The notes: generated by a model from the sequence alone, not told the origin. A stretch of 64,000 nucleotides of DNA from Bradyrhizobium manausense (GCF_018131105.1 NZ_JAFCJI010000002.1:186001-250000); one strand, 5' to 3'. Numbered from the stretch's first letter, positions 54,019 to 63,506 are shown. Translations and numbers: made by a program.

Positions 54019-55755
54019 TTATTTCTTCAGCGCGAACACCCAGATCACGCCGCCTTGTGGCACGTTGGCCTCGATGCCGATATTGTTGGTCACGAGCGCG
54101 TCCTGGATGCGCTGCGCGTCCACGCCCCAACCCGACTGGATGGCGATGTACTGCGTGCCGTCGATCTCATAGGACATCGGCATGCCCATGATTCCGGAGT
54201 TGGTCTTCTGCTGCCACAACAGCTCGCCGGTCTTGGCATTGAAGGCGCGGAAGTTGCGGTCGTTGGTGCCGCCGGCGAACACGAGATCTCCCGCTGTCGC
54301 CGTCACCGAGCCGAACATCTGCGATTTCGGGAAGTTGTGTTGCCACACCTTCTTGCCGGTCGCGGGATCCCAGGCCTGGATCTCGCCGAAATGATCGGCG
54401 CCGGGCTTGGTCTTCAGGCCGATGTCCTCCGGCTTGGTGCCGAGCCAGAGTTCGCCGGGCTTGAGCGGGACCTTCTCGCCGGTGAAGCCGCCGCAGAAGT
54501 TCTCGTTGGCGGGCACGTAAACGAGGCCCGTCTTCTGGCTATAGGCCGCCGACGGCCAGTCCTTGCCGCCCCACAGTGACGGACAGAACTCGACGCGCTT
54601 GCCGACCACCGGCTTGTGATCGGGATCGAGGATCGGCTTGCCGTTCTCGTCGATGCCCTTCCAGACGTCGGTCGAGACGAACGGCCAGCCGGCGATGTAG
54701 TTGATCTTGGTCGGCGTGCGCTCGAGCACCCAGAAGATCGCGTCGCGGCCGGGATGGACCAGGCTCTTGATGCTGCGGCCGTCACGCTGGAGATCGATCA
54801 GCATCGGTGCATCGACCTCGTCCCAGTCCCAGGAATCGTTCTGGTGGTACTGATGATAGGTCTTGATCTTGCCGTTGCCGGGATCGAGCGCGAGCACCGA
54901 CGAGGTGTAGAGATTGTCGCCTGGATGCATCTCGCCGGGCCATGGTGCGGCGTTGCCGACGCCCCAATAGATCGTCTTGGTGTCCTTGTCGTAAGTGCCG
55001 GTCATCCAGGCCGAGCCGCCGCCGTTCTTCCAGTCGTCACCCTGCCAGGTGTCATGGCCGGGCTCGCCCTCGCCGGGAATGGTGTAGGTGCGCCACAGCT
55101 CCTTGCCGTCCTTGGCATCGAAGGCGGCAACGTAGCCGCGCACGCCGAACTCGCCGCCGGAGCCGCCGACGATCACCTTGCCGTCGACGATCAGCGGCAT
55201 CAGGGTCATGTACTGACCCTTCTTGTAATCCTGCACCTTGGTGTCCCACGCCACCTTGCCGGTCTTGGCGTCGAGCGCGACGACGTGGTCGTCGGTGGTC
55301 GCGAGATAAAGCTTGTCCTCCCACAGGCCGACGCCGCGGCTGGTCGGATGCAGCTGGAACAGATCGTCGGGGAGCTGCCGCTTGTAACGCCAATATTCAT
55401 CGCCGGTCTTCGCGTTCAGCGCGATCACCTGCCCCATCGGGGTTGCCACGAACATCACGCCGTTGTTGACGATCGGCGGCGCCTCGTGGCCTTCGACCAC
55501 GCCGGTGGCGAAGGTCCAGACCGGCGTGAGATCCTTGACGTTGGACGTGTTGATCTGGTCGAGCGGGCTGTAGCCCTGCCCGTCATAAGTGCGGCGATAG
55601 AGCATCCAGTTGCCCGGTTCGGGATTCTCCAGGCGTTGCTGGGTAACCGGCGCGTAGCTCTCGATCGGGCCGGCGATCGCAGCGGTCGAGACAACACACG
55701 TGAAGGCGACGAATCCGGACAGCAGCAATTGCTTCCTGGTCATTGACCTTTTCAT
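54019..55755 (-). CDS. Third PQQ-dependent dehydrogenase, without the vicinal Cys pair
   Basis: Periplasmic quinoprotein of 578 residues, signal peptide ending AAIAGPI, with the methanol/ethanol dehydrogenase propeller (MLYRRTYDGQGYSPLDQIN, VIALNAKTGDEYWRY). Metal ligands: Glu202, Asn268, Asp310 and the extra Asp312 (SWDWDEVD), so lanthanide use is likely. Where XoxF has the Cys-Cys that touches PQQ, this protein has Gln134-Leu135 (LFQLHPTSRG). The change would remove the disulfide ring over PQQ and may alter its redox behaviour. It follows a Rieske protein gene in the same direction. Substrate unknown. Confidence 0.88.
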   Translation of the reverse strand: MKRSMTRKQLLLSGFVAFTCVVSTAAIAGPIESYAPVTQQRLENPEPGNWMLYRRTYDGQGYSPLDQINTSNVKDLTPVWTFATGVVEGHEAPPIVNNGVMFVATPMGQVIALNAKTGDEYWRYKRQLPDDLFQLHPTSRGVGLWEDKLYLATTDDHVVALDAKTGKVAWDTKVQDYKKGQYMTLMPLIVDGKVIVGGSGGEFGVRGYVAAFDAKDGKELWRTYTIPGEGEPGHDTWQGDDWKNGGGSAWMTGTYDKDTKTIYWGVGNAAPWPGEMHPGDNLYTSSVLALDPGNGKIKTYHQYHQNDSWDWDEVDAPMLIDLQRDGRSIKSLVHPGRDAIFWVLERTPTKINYIAGWPFVSTDVWKGIDENGKPILDPDHKPVVGKRVEFCPSLWGGKDWPSAAYSQKTGLVYVPANENFCGGFTGEKVPLKPGELWLGTKPEDIGLKTKPGADHFGEIQAWDPATGKKVWQHNFPKSQMFGSVTATAGDLVFAGGTNDRNFRAFNAKTGELLWQQKTNSGIMGMPMSYEIDGTQYIAIQSGWGVDAQRIQDALVTNNIGIEANVPQGGVIWVFALKK

Positions 55756-55872
55756 GGACGTTTCCCCTTTTGATCCGATTGAATTCTTGTTTTGAATTCT
55801 TGTCGTTCGTCCCGAAATCCGCCCCTCGGCGGATGCGGCCTCTCGTGACGCGGGCCTATCCCGCGTTGTCCA

Positions 55873-56526
55873 TCATCCCGGCTGCGCACCACCTACCTTT
55901 CCGATGAAACCACCCGCTACGCTGAGCGAGCCGTCAGCAAGCGCCAGCGGCAGCGCGGCGAGCCGCCGCGGCGCCGGCCCGAACACCACCTGCGCGCCCG
56001 CGCGGGGATCGTATTCGGAGTTGTGGCACACGCACTTGAACACCTCGGCGTCGCCGACATCGCTCTTTACCCAGGCGGTGACGGGACAGCCGGCATGGGC
56101 GCAGATCGCCGAATAGGCGAGGATGCCGTCGACGGCGCGCGCCTTGGTCTGCTCGTCGAGTTCGGCGGGATCGAGCCGGATGATCAGGAGCTCGTTGAGC
56201 CGCGAGGCGCTGCGCACCACCAACGTCCTGGGATCCTGCGGCCACGCATGCACCGGCGGACCGCCAAGCGTCAGGTCAGCTGCCTTGATGAGCTTTCCTT
56301 CGCCGTCGCCTTCCGAAAAAACCAGAAGGTCGCCCTTCTGCGGCCGCTCGTCGGAGCCGGGCGGATCTTCGCCCGCGCGCACCGGTGCAGAACAGCCGAG
56401 ACACGCAGTGGTCGCGAGCGCACCAAGCACCAGCGTGCGCCGCGTTTGCTCCGCGCTCACATCAGCTTCAGGTTCCGCAGTGCTATCGGAGGATGACGGG
56501 GTGATGCTGAATGATGCGTGCGCCAT
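55873..56526 (-). CDS. Tat-exported Rieske (2Fe-2S) protein
   Basis: A protein of 217 residues with an internal Tat signal/anchor (QTRRTLVLGALATTACLGCS) and a Rieske domain. Cluster ligands are Cys and His in CAHAGC and CVCHNSEYD. Unlike the Rieske protein of the bc1 complex, it is not beside cytochrome b genes. It lies 117 bases upstream of the third quinoprotein on the same strand, which makes it a candidate electron acceptor or donor for that enzyme. A Cys just after the hydrophobic stretch might also be lipidated. Confidence 0.88.
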   Translation of the reverse strand: MAHASFSITPSSSDSTAEPEADVSAEQTRRTLVLGALATTACLGCSAPVRAGEDPPGSDERPQKGDLLVFSEGDGEGKLIKAADLTLGGPPVHAWPQDPRTLVVRSASRLNELLIIRLDPAELDEQTKARAVDGILAYSAICAHAGCPVTAWVKSDVGDAEVFKCVCHNSEYDPRAGAQVVFGPAPRRLAALPLALADGSLSVAGGFIGKVGGAQPG

Positions 56527-56609
56527 GCACCATAGCAGGCGCTGGAACTCTGCCGAAATGAAGGCGCAGATTTGGCGCCGCAGTGCATCAATATGGCTTT
56601 ACTCGCTTT

Positions 56610-56635
56610 GATTGAACACGATTGAACGCATTCAA
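56610..56635. promoter_or_regulatory. Direct and inverted repeat upstream of the Rieske-quinoprotein operon
   Basis: GATTGAAC occurs at 56610 and again at 56620, one helical turn apart, and the second copy forms the dyad TTGAA-CGCA-TTCAA (56622-56635). It lies about 84-109 bases before the Rieske start. The layout suits an activator such as the AraC-type regulator; the binding protein is not known. Confidence 0.5.
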
Positions 56636-56783
56636 CGCGTTTTTGCCATTTCAATGTCATGGCGCGCGATCGGTATCATATTTTGCAGATCACACCGATG
56701 ATGCGGGACTTGGGGGAGCGTCTCGTCGGCAACCCAACCGCAACGCGATACAACTGCACGCTTTGCAGGCAGCTTCGCCGTCG

Positions 56784-57251
56784 TCAGGACGACCTGAGCA
56801 GATGACGCGGCGCCGCGATGCGGCCGGCAATGGTGGCCGATGCCATCTCAAAGCTGTCGGCGATGCGACGCGCCTTGTCGATGAACAATGCCGCCGCCGG
56901 CGGCGGGCAGACTTCGCGGGCGGTCTGCTCGAACAGGTCGAGCCAGCGGTCGAAATGATCGCCAACCAGGCTGAGCGGCACATGCGCCCGCATCGGCGAG
57001 CCGTGGTAACGGCCGCTCATCAGGACGACCGAGGACCAGAAGTCCTTGAGCTTGGCGAGATGCTCGTCCCAGTTCTGGACGATCGCGAAGACCGGTCCGA
57101 GCAGCGCATCCTCGCGGACGCGTCCGTAGAAACGGGTGACGAGTTCCCCGATCATGTCCTCCGTAATCCCGGTGCGCTCGATCGCATCCTGGGCCAGCAG
57201 GTTCCGCCGCGTCGCCGCTGCTTCGCGCTCGGCCTTCAATCGATCCGACAT
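56784..57251 (-). CDS. Truncated hemoglobin, group III
   Basis: Haem protein of 155 residues. The two-over-two globin fold of group III is suggested by MIGELVTRFYGRVREDALLG, WDEHLAKLKDFWSSVVL and MRAHVPLSL, whose His is the probable proximal ligand. The start MSDRLK at 57251 is taken as the first good ATG; a TTG at 57338 would add 29 residues. Group III proteins are linked to respiration at low oxygen or to nitric oxide. No neighbour clarifies it. Confidence 0.87.
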   Translation of the reverse strand: MSDRLKAEREAAATRRNLLAQDAIERTGITEDMIGELVTRFYGRVREDALLGPVFAIVQNWDEHLAKLKDFWSSVVLMSGRYHGSPMRAHVPLSLVGDHFDRWLDLFEQTAREVCPPPAAALFIDKARRIADSFEMASATIAGRIAAPRHLLRSS

Positions 57252-57386
57252 ATCCTTCGTTTTCCGTTCGTTGTTCCCGCGAGCCGCCCGTTCGACATTG
57301 TCGGGCCAAAGCGCCGCGACATCTTTGTCATAGCGCAAATTGCGGGATCGAGCGGCGGGTATGGAAGCCCGCCGCCCGCGCCGACA

Positions 57387-58238
<852 letters not shown>

Positions 58239-58636
58239 GGAATGACGTCCTTCTCGTTGAGCGAGCCCGACCTTGAGCGGCGACGTGCCCGGTTTGACCT
58301 GAATTTCGAGCCGCGGCGTCTTAAGTGCTGCGCCGCATCCAGGCTCTTCCTTAAAGCATCCGTGGCGAGAATAAAGCCGCCTTTCAGGCCGCGGTGGGCA
58401 TGATTTCGCGGTCTCGCGGCCTGACCGGCCCGAGTTGTGTGGCTGGCGTCGTCCCCGGGGACTGCCGAGGGCGCTGGGAAGGCCGGACGCAGGTTGGCAC
58501 CGCGGCCCACTGCGCGATATGCGTCATTTCCGAATTTCTGTAACGGCGAATCCCTTCCTGAGCGGGCTTGACTTGCCCGAGCGAACGCACGACGAAGACG
58601 CTTGCCGATCCCGACTGAAATCGAAGGTGCCTGCCG
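58239..58636. other. Intergenic region, no gene recognised
   Basis: These 398 bases lie between the divergent 3-hydroxyacyl-CoA dehydrogenase and ArsC-like genes. Reading frames through it have starts without ribosome binding sites and protein sequences unlike real proteins. No repeat or terminator stood out. It should hold both promoters. Confidence 0.5.
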
Positions 58637-59005
58637 ATGGACGCGATCATCTACCACAATCCCGAATGCGGCACGTCGCGCTCCACGCTTGCCACGATCC
58701 GCAATGCCGGGATCGAGCCGCACGTGATCGAATATCTGAAGACGCCGCCGTCGCGCCCGCTGCTCCAGCAGCTGATCGCCCGCATGGGAATTTCGGTGCG
58801 CGAGGCTGTTCGCGAGAAGGCCGCACCCTATGCGGAGCTTGGGCTCGACAATCCTGACTTGACCGACGATCAACTGCTCGATGCGATGATGGCCCATCCC
58901 ATCCTGATCAACCGGCCAATCGTGGTCACGCCGAACGGCGTGAGGCTTTGCCGTCCCTCCGAACTGGTGCTGGATCTGTTGCCCTCGGCGCAAAATCCGG
59001 GATGA
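58637..59005 (+). CDS. Arsenate reductase-like protein (ArsC/Spx fold)
   Basis: A thioredoxin-fold protein of 122 residues with HNPECGTSR, the ArsC active-site loop with one Cys, and HPILINRPIVVTPNGVRLCRP near the end, where the Arg residues bind the oxyanion. It is a little shorter than classical ArsC. Its stop overlaps the start of the tungstate permease gene, and no arsenite pump or ArsR is near, so arsenic resistance is not certain. Confidence 0.85.
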   Translation: MDAIIYHNPECGTSRSTLATIRNAGIEPHVIEYLKTPPSRPLLQQLIARMGISVREAVREKAAPYAELGLDNPDLTDDQLLDAMMAHPILINRPIVVTPNGVRLCRPSELVLDLLPSAQNPG

Positions 59006-59700
59006 ACGACTTCACGCGATCCATCGCTGCCGCGTTCACGCTGATTGGCGAAGCCGATCCCGAGCTGCTCGGTATCGTCGCGCTGTCGGTGCGCGTCAGC
59101 CTGACGGCCAGCATCATCGCGCTTCTGATCGGCGCGCCGTTCGGCGCCCTGCTTGCGATCACCCGCTTTCGCGGGCGGCAGGTCATCATCGTGCTGACCA
59201 ATGCGCTGCTTGGGTTGCCGCCGGTCGTGGTCGGGCTTGCGCTTTATCTTCTGCTGTCGCGCTCCGGCCCGCTCGGAACCGCGGGCCTGCTGTTCACGCC
59301 GACGGCCATGGTCGTCGCGCAGACGCTGCTCGCGACCCCGATCGTGGTCGCGCTGGTGCACCGGCCGGCGAGCCTGCTGTGGGCCGAGTATGGCGACCTC
59401 GCGCGGATTGACGGATTGTCGATGCTGCGCAGCATCGGCCTGTTGTTCGCGCTCGGCCGGACCTCGCTGCTCACGGCCTTTCTCGCCGCGTTCGGGCGCG
59501 CGATCGCCGAGGTCGGCGCCATCATCATCGTCGGCGGCAACATCCGCGGCTTCACCCGCACGATGACGACGGCGATCGCGCTGGAGACCAGCAAGGGCGA
59601 CCTGCCGCTGGCGCTGGGGCTCGGGCTGATCCTGCTCGCACTCAGCGTCGCCGTCTCGACCGTCGCCTTCCTGCTAGTGGGACGCGTTGGGGAAAAATAG
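59002..59700 (+). CDS. tupB: Tungstate ABC transporter permease
   Basis: Inner-membrane protein of 232 residues with five to six membrane segments. LRVSLTASIIALLIG-like VRVSLTASIIALLIGAPFG and NALLGLPPVVVGLALYLLL are typical of TupB, and FGRAIAEVGAIIIVGGNI is the coupling motif region. The ATG overlaps the arsC-like stop (ATGA), giving translational coupling. The 3' end overlaps the convergent tupA by 27 bases. The ATPase TupC is not in the window. Confidence 0.88.
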   Translation: MNDFTRSIAAAFTLIGEADPELLGIVALSVRVSLTASIIALLIGAPFGALLAITRFRGRQVIIVLTNALLGLPPVVVGLALYLLLSRSGPLGTAGLLFTPTAMVVAQTLLATPIVVALVHRPASLLWAEYGDLARIDGLSMLRSIGLLFALGRTSLLTAFLAAFGRAIAEVGAIIIVGGNIRGFTRTMTTAIALETSKGDLPLALGLGLILLALSVAVSTVAFLLVGRVGEK

Positions 59701-60483
59701 CTGCTCGCCACCGACCTTGTAGCCGGCGATCGCATCCTGCCCCTTCGGCGAGATCAGCCAGTCGATGAAGGCCTGCCCGTCTTTCGCCTTCACATTCGGA
59801 TGCTTGTCCGGATTGACCAGCATGACGCCGTACTGATTGAACAGCCGCTTGTCGCCTTCGGTCAGGATCACGAGCTCCCCCCTGTTCTTGAACGACAGCC
59901 AGGTGCCGCGGTCTGACAGCAGATACGCGTTCGACGACGACGCCATGTTCAGCGCCGGGCCCATGCCCTGGCCGATCTCGCGGTACCAGCTGTCTTTGCC
60001 ATTGGCAGGGTCGATGCCGGCCTCTTTCCACAACCGCAGCTCGGCCGAATGCGTGCCGGATTTGTCGCCGCGCGAGATGAACGGCGCCTTTGCCGCAGCG
60101 ATCTTGCGCAGGGCGTCGGCGACGTCCTTGTCGCCGGCGATCTTCGCGGGATCGCTCTTCGGGCCAACGATGATGAAATCGTTATACATGACGTCGAAGC
60201 GCTTCACGCCCTGCCCCTCGGACATGAACTTGTCTTCGGCCGGCCTGTCATGGACGAACACCACGTCGGCATCACCCCGCCGTCCGATGTCGAGCGCCTG
60301 GCCGGTGCCGACGGCGACGACCTTCACCGCGACGCCCCCGGCCCTCGAGAACAGCGGCAGCAGATGGCCGAACAGGCCCGACTGCTCCGTCGACGTCGTC
60401 GAGGCCACGGTGATGCTGCGGTCCTGCGCATAGGCATATGTCGACCAGAACAAAATCGCGGCGATAGCGGCAAGCTTCTTCAT
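59674..60483 (-). CDS. tupA: Tungstate-binding periplasmic protein
   Basis: Binding protein of 269 residues, signal peptide ending AYAQDRS. The mature part opens ITVASTTSTEQSGLFGHLLP, the TupA motif whose Thr-Thr-Ser bind the oxyanion, followed by DADVVFVHDRPAEDKF and SRGDKSGTH. It supplies tungstate to TupB. The start MKKLAAI at 60483 gives a proper signal peptide. The gene faces tupB and overlaps its end, an unusual order. Tungsten may serve formate dehydrogenase or other pterin enzymes. Confidence 0.93.
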   Translation of the reverse strand: MKKLAAIAAILFWSTYAYAQDRSITVASTTSTEQSGLFGHLLPLFSRAGGVAVKVVAVGTGQALDIGRRGDADVVFVHDRPAEDKFMSEGQGVKRFDVMYNDFIIVGPKSDPAKIAGDKDVADALRKIAAAKAPFISRGDKSGTHSAELRLWKEAGIDPANGKDSWYREIGQGMGPALNMASSSNAYLLSDRGTWLSFKNRGELVILTEGDKRLFNQYGVMLVNPDKHPNVKAKDGQAFIDWLISPKGQDAIAGYKVGGEQLFFPNASH

Positions 60484-60691
60484 TGCGTCGTCCTCATTCC
60501 CCAAGTGCCTCAAATTAGGCGGGGAAGATGACGCTTGAAAGCCCGACGTTTGGTGCAACGGTTCAATGCGGGTTCCCTCACGCCAGCCTCACGGACGTTG
60601 AACCTCGCGTGAGCCGTCGTACGAGAATGCGGCGGCGCGGAATATTGCCTGCCCCATCCGATCCCTGGGATAGAAAGGTTTGGAGCGTCCA

Positions 60692-60964
60692 ATGACAAAG
60701 ACAAGCATCACTGCCGCCCTGCGGATCATATTGTCGCTTGCAATTGCCGGCCCGGCGCAGGCCTGGCCCGGACAGTCGTCAAGCGTCGACTGCGCGTGGG
60801 GCGGTGAACCCACGGAATGCGAGGCACTCACCATGGCGCTCGTCCGCAAGCATGCGCTGGCGCATCTGCAAGGCCGCAAGGCAGAGCACGCCGTGATGCC
60901 GCTTGCTCCGGCGCACCAGTTCGATCGCGATCAGGATCCGCTCGCATCGATGCATCTCGAATGA
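60692..60964 (+). CDS. Small exported protein, unknown function
   Basis: A protein of 90 residues, signal peptide ending PAQAWPG, with two Cys (VDCAWGGEPTECEALT) that may form a disulfide and a His-rich second half (RKHALAHLQGRKAEH, HQFDRD). GGAG lies before the ATG. Function not recognised; the His residues could bind metal. Confidence 0.65.
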   Translation: MTKTSITAALRIILSLAIAGPAQAWPGQSSSVDCAWGGEPTECEALTMALVRKHALAHLQGRKAEHAVMPLAPAHQFDRDQDPLASMHLE

Positions 60965-61102
60965 AGATGCGGCGCGAGACTGTGCAGATGTTCTGCAATT
61001 GGTCCCGCCTCAATTGACAGGGGTATGACGGCCGGGCATTTTTTCACATTGCTGGCGAATCAGCGATTGCCTACGGCCTGAGTACTTCTTGGACAACTCC
61101 CA

Positions 61103-62299
61103 GTGCTTTCGAAACTGATATCGTTGCTGACCCGCATTCCTGCGGTGAAATGGGCGTTCAACAGGCTTCGGCCCCTGCCGCATGGCGGCAGCATCGACCT
61201 GACGCCGAGCACTGCAAGTGAGCAGTCCACGGTCCCTGCGATCGCAGAAGCCGCTCCGACCGTCGATACCATCTGCGCTAAGCCCGACCATCGCGACGCC
61301 GACGTCGAACTCACTGCTGCGCTGGTCGAGGACAACGCCGCGACGCCTGTCGTTGAGGATCGCCCGTCCGCGGAGTTGGCCGATCTCAGCGCGAGCGACG
61401 GTTTGTCCCCGGAGATTTTGGCAGAGGTTGAGCCCGCCGCCGTCGAAGAGATTTCAGTCCCTGCAGTCGAGGTCGCGAGCGCGCCGGTTGAGAGGCCTGA
61501 CGTCGTCAGCCATGCTCCGCCTGCGGAACTCCTGGCGGATGCTGAACCCGAGGTCGTGGAAGAGGCACCGGCCTCTTCTATCGAGATCGAGGCCGTCGTC
61601 GCGGAGCCCGTCTTTATCGCGGCTGCCGAGATAGAGACGGCTCCGGTCGAGGCCACCGAGCTCATCGTTGACGAAACAGCAGCCGTCGCTTCCGTGGAGA
61701 TCGAACCGGTCGCCGACGACGAGACGCCCGTGATCGTCGGCGACACTGAGGTCCCCGCGCCTGTTATCGCCGAGGCCGGCATCGACAACGAGCCGGCTCC
61801 GAGCGTCGCGGCAGAGATCGAACCGCTCGTCGCAAGTGATCCTGCGCCGGTCGCAGCGCCTCTCGTTGAGGACATGACCGACGACGCGCCCGTTGCCGCC
61901 GCGCACATCGATCCGGCTCCTGAAGCTCCCGCGCCGAAGAGTGCTGCCGTCCCAAAGGCGCGCGCAAAGCTCGCCGAGCCCGCCGATCGCGCCGCGCTGA
62001 TCCGGCAGCGCTGGGCCGAGACCGGCATCAGGATGTGGAATCCGCGTCTGCACGGCGCGGGCGAGGCGACGCTGAACATCCAGGGCAGCATCGGCCTGCT
62101 GCCGCCCGAGGCCGGCGAGACCATGCCGCGCTACGACAAGCTCGAATTCAGGATGCTCGGCGGCCAGATCGTCTGCGAGGGCGTCATCGTCGAAGCGCCC
62201 GTGCACGCGGGCCAGCGCAGCTTTACCAGGCTCGCCGAACCGCGCAGCCCCGATCGTTCCCGTGAGCCGGTGCGTGAACGCCGCGCCGCCCTCGCCTGA
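61103..62299 (+). CDS. Acidic Ala/Glu/Val-rich protein with conserved C-terminal segment
   Basis: A protein of 398 residues starting at GTG. After a basic N-terminus (LSKLISLLTRIPAVKWAF) there are about 270 residues made mostly of Ala, Glu, Val, Pro and Asp, with many short repeats such as PAVEVASAPVE and VEPVADDE; this part is surely disordered. The last 110 residues are compact: LIRQRWAETGIRMWNPRLHG, then LNIQGSIGLLPPEAGETMP and KLEFRMLGGQIVCEGV. That end recurs as a small domain in Bradyrhizobium proteins. Function unknown. Confidence 0.75.
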   Translation: MLSKLISLLTRIPAVKWAFNRLRPLPHGGSIDLTPSTASEQSTVPAIAEAAPTVDTICAKPDHRDADVELTAALVEDNAATPVVEDRPSAELADLSASDGLSPEILAEVEPAAVEEISVPAVEVASAPVERPDVVSHAPPAELLADAEPEVVEEAPASSIEIEAVVAEPVFIAAAEIETAPVEATELIVDETAAVASVEIEPVADDETPVIVGDTEVPAPVIAEAGIDNEPAPSVAAEIEPLVASDPAPVAAPLVEDMTDDAPVAAAHIDPAPEAPAPKSAAVPKARAKLAEPADRAALIRQRWAETGIRMWNPRLHGAGEATLNIQGSIGLLPPEAGETMPRYDKLEFRMLGGQIVCEGVIVEAPVHAGQRSFTRLAEPRSPDRSREPVRERRAALA

Positions 62300-62364
62300 T
62301 CCCTTTTTCGGCTGCGATAACGCTCGCCATATGCTAGGCTGATGCCTTGGATATGGGAGTTCGC

Positions 62365-62643
62365 ATGTCCGTAAAATTGCTGATCGTGATCGCCGCCCTC
62401 TGCGTCTCGCAAGGCGCACTCGCCGCGTCCCACAAACGGCCGCGCCACGTGCACGCAGCACCGCCTGCCACCGATCCTGCGGCTCCCTACAAAGCCAACC
62501 GGCTTTCCTCCTCGCGCGGCGAGACCGTCCTCGACACGCCCGGCCAGACCACCGTGCTGACGCGGCAGGTGCTCGACGACATGAAGGCGACGAGCCTCCG
62601 CGATGCCATGCGCTCGACCGCCGGCGTAACGATCGGGCGCTAG
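62365..62643 (+). CDS. Short exported protein resembling a truncated TonB-receptor plug
   Basis: A protein of 92 residues: signal peptide ending GALAASHK, a basic linker (RPRHVHAAPPATD), then TVLDTPGQTTVLTRQVLDD and SLRDAMRSTAGVTIG, which is the beginning of the plug domain of TonB-dependent siderophore receptors. The frame stops right there, and no barrel follows within 140 bases. It is either a remnant of a deleted receptor or a small protein that kept the plug start. GGGAG lies before the ATG. Confidence 0.7.
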   Translation: MSVKLLIVIAALCVSQGALAASHKRPRHVHAAPPATDPAAPYKANRLSSSRGETVLDTPGQTTVLTRQVLDDMKATSLRDAMRSTAGVTIGR

Positions 62644-62786
62644 AGCATCTCGCGACGCCTCATCCCGCAGCATCCAGCCTAGGGCTGGTCGATCCGCGCG
62701 GAGCCGCGGTCGGAACCGCAACAGCATCAGGGAGGACATCCCTGAGAGGGCCCGCATGCGCGCTGGTGCTCTCGTGGCCTGAGCGT

Positions 62787-63506
62787 TCACACGGCGCAAT
62801 AGCGCTCCTGGATGTCCTTGTCGGCAAGCAGTGCGGCGGCGCTGCTCTCGTGCACGACCTCGCCCTGGTCGATGATCACGGCGCGGTCGGCCAGCCGTAG
62901 CGCCCATTCGACGTTCTGCTCGACCAGCAGCAGCGTCTTGCCCTCGTCTCGAAGCCGGCGGAACAGCACGCCCATCTCCTCGACCAGCACGGGCATGATA
63001 CCTTCCGAGGGTTCGTCGAGCAGGATCATCCTGGGATCGGCGATCAGCGCACGTGCGATCGCCAGCATCTGCTGCTCGCCGCCGGAGAGCGTCACGCCCT
63101 CCTGGTCGAGCCGCTCCTTCAGGCGCGGAAACGTCTCCGCGATCTCGTCGATCGCGGCGCGCTCGTCGAGCTCCCGCCCAGCCGCGACAAGGCCGAGCCG
63201 CAGATTCTCGCGCACGGTGAGGCCGGGAACGATGCGGCGCTCCTCGGGCACGTAGGCCAGACCGAGATGGAAGCGCTGATGGGCGCGCAGCGGCAGCAGC
63301 TCCTTGCCGGCGAACCGCACGCGGCCGGCCGCCTTGGGCATCAGGCCCATCATCGCCCGCAAGGTGGTGGTCTTGCCGGCGCCGTTGCGGCCAACCAAAG
63401 CGACCACCTCGCCCTCGTTCACGTGAAGGGAAATACCGTGAAGGATGTGGCTCGCGCCGTACCAGGCGTGGAGATCGTTGATGTCGAGCAGTGCGGTCTC
63501 AGCCAT
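62787..63506 (-). CDS. livF: ABC transporter ATPase LivF (branched-chain amino acid type)
   Basis: ATPase of 239 residues. It has Walker A GRNGAGKTT, the signature LSGGEQQMLAIARAL, Walker B MILLDEPSEGI and switch region LLVEQNVEWAL, the pattern of LivF. The start MAETALLDI overlaps the end of livG by 8 bases. Together they power an importer for branched-chain amino acids, amides or urea; the binding protein and permeases lie outside the window. Confidence 0.92.
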   Translation of the reverse strand: MAETALLDINDLHAWYGASHILHGISLHVNEGEVVALVGRNGAGKTTTLRAMMGLMPKAAGRVRFAGKELLPLRAHQRFHLGLAYVPEERRIVPGLTVRENLRLGLVAAGRELDERAAIDEIAETFPRLKERLDQEGVTLSGGEQQMLAIARALIADPRMILLDEPSEGIMPVLVEEMGVLFRRLRDEGKTLLLVEQNVEWALRLADRAVIIDQGEVVHESSAAALLADKDIQERYCAV

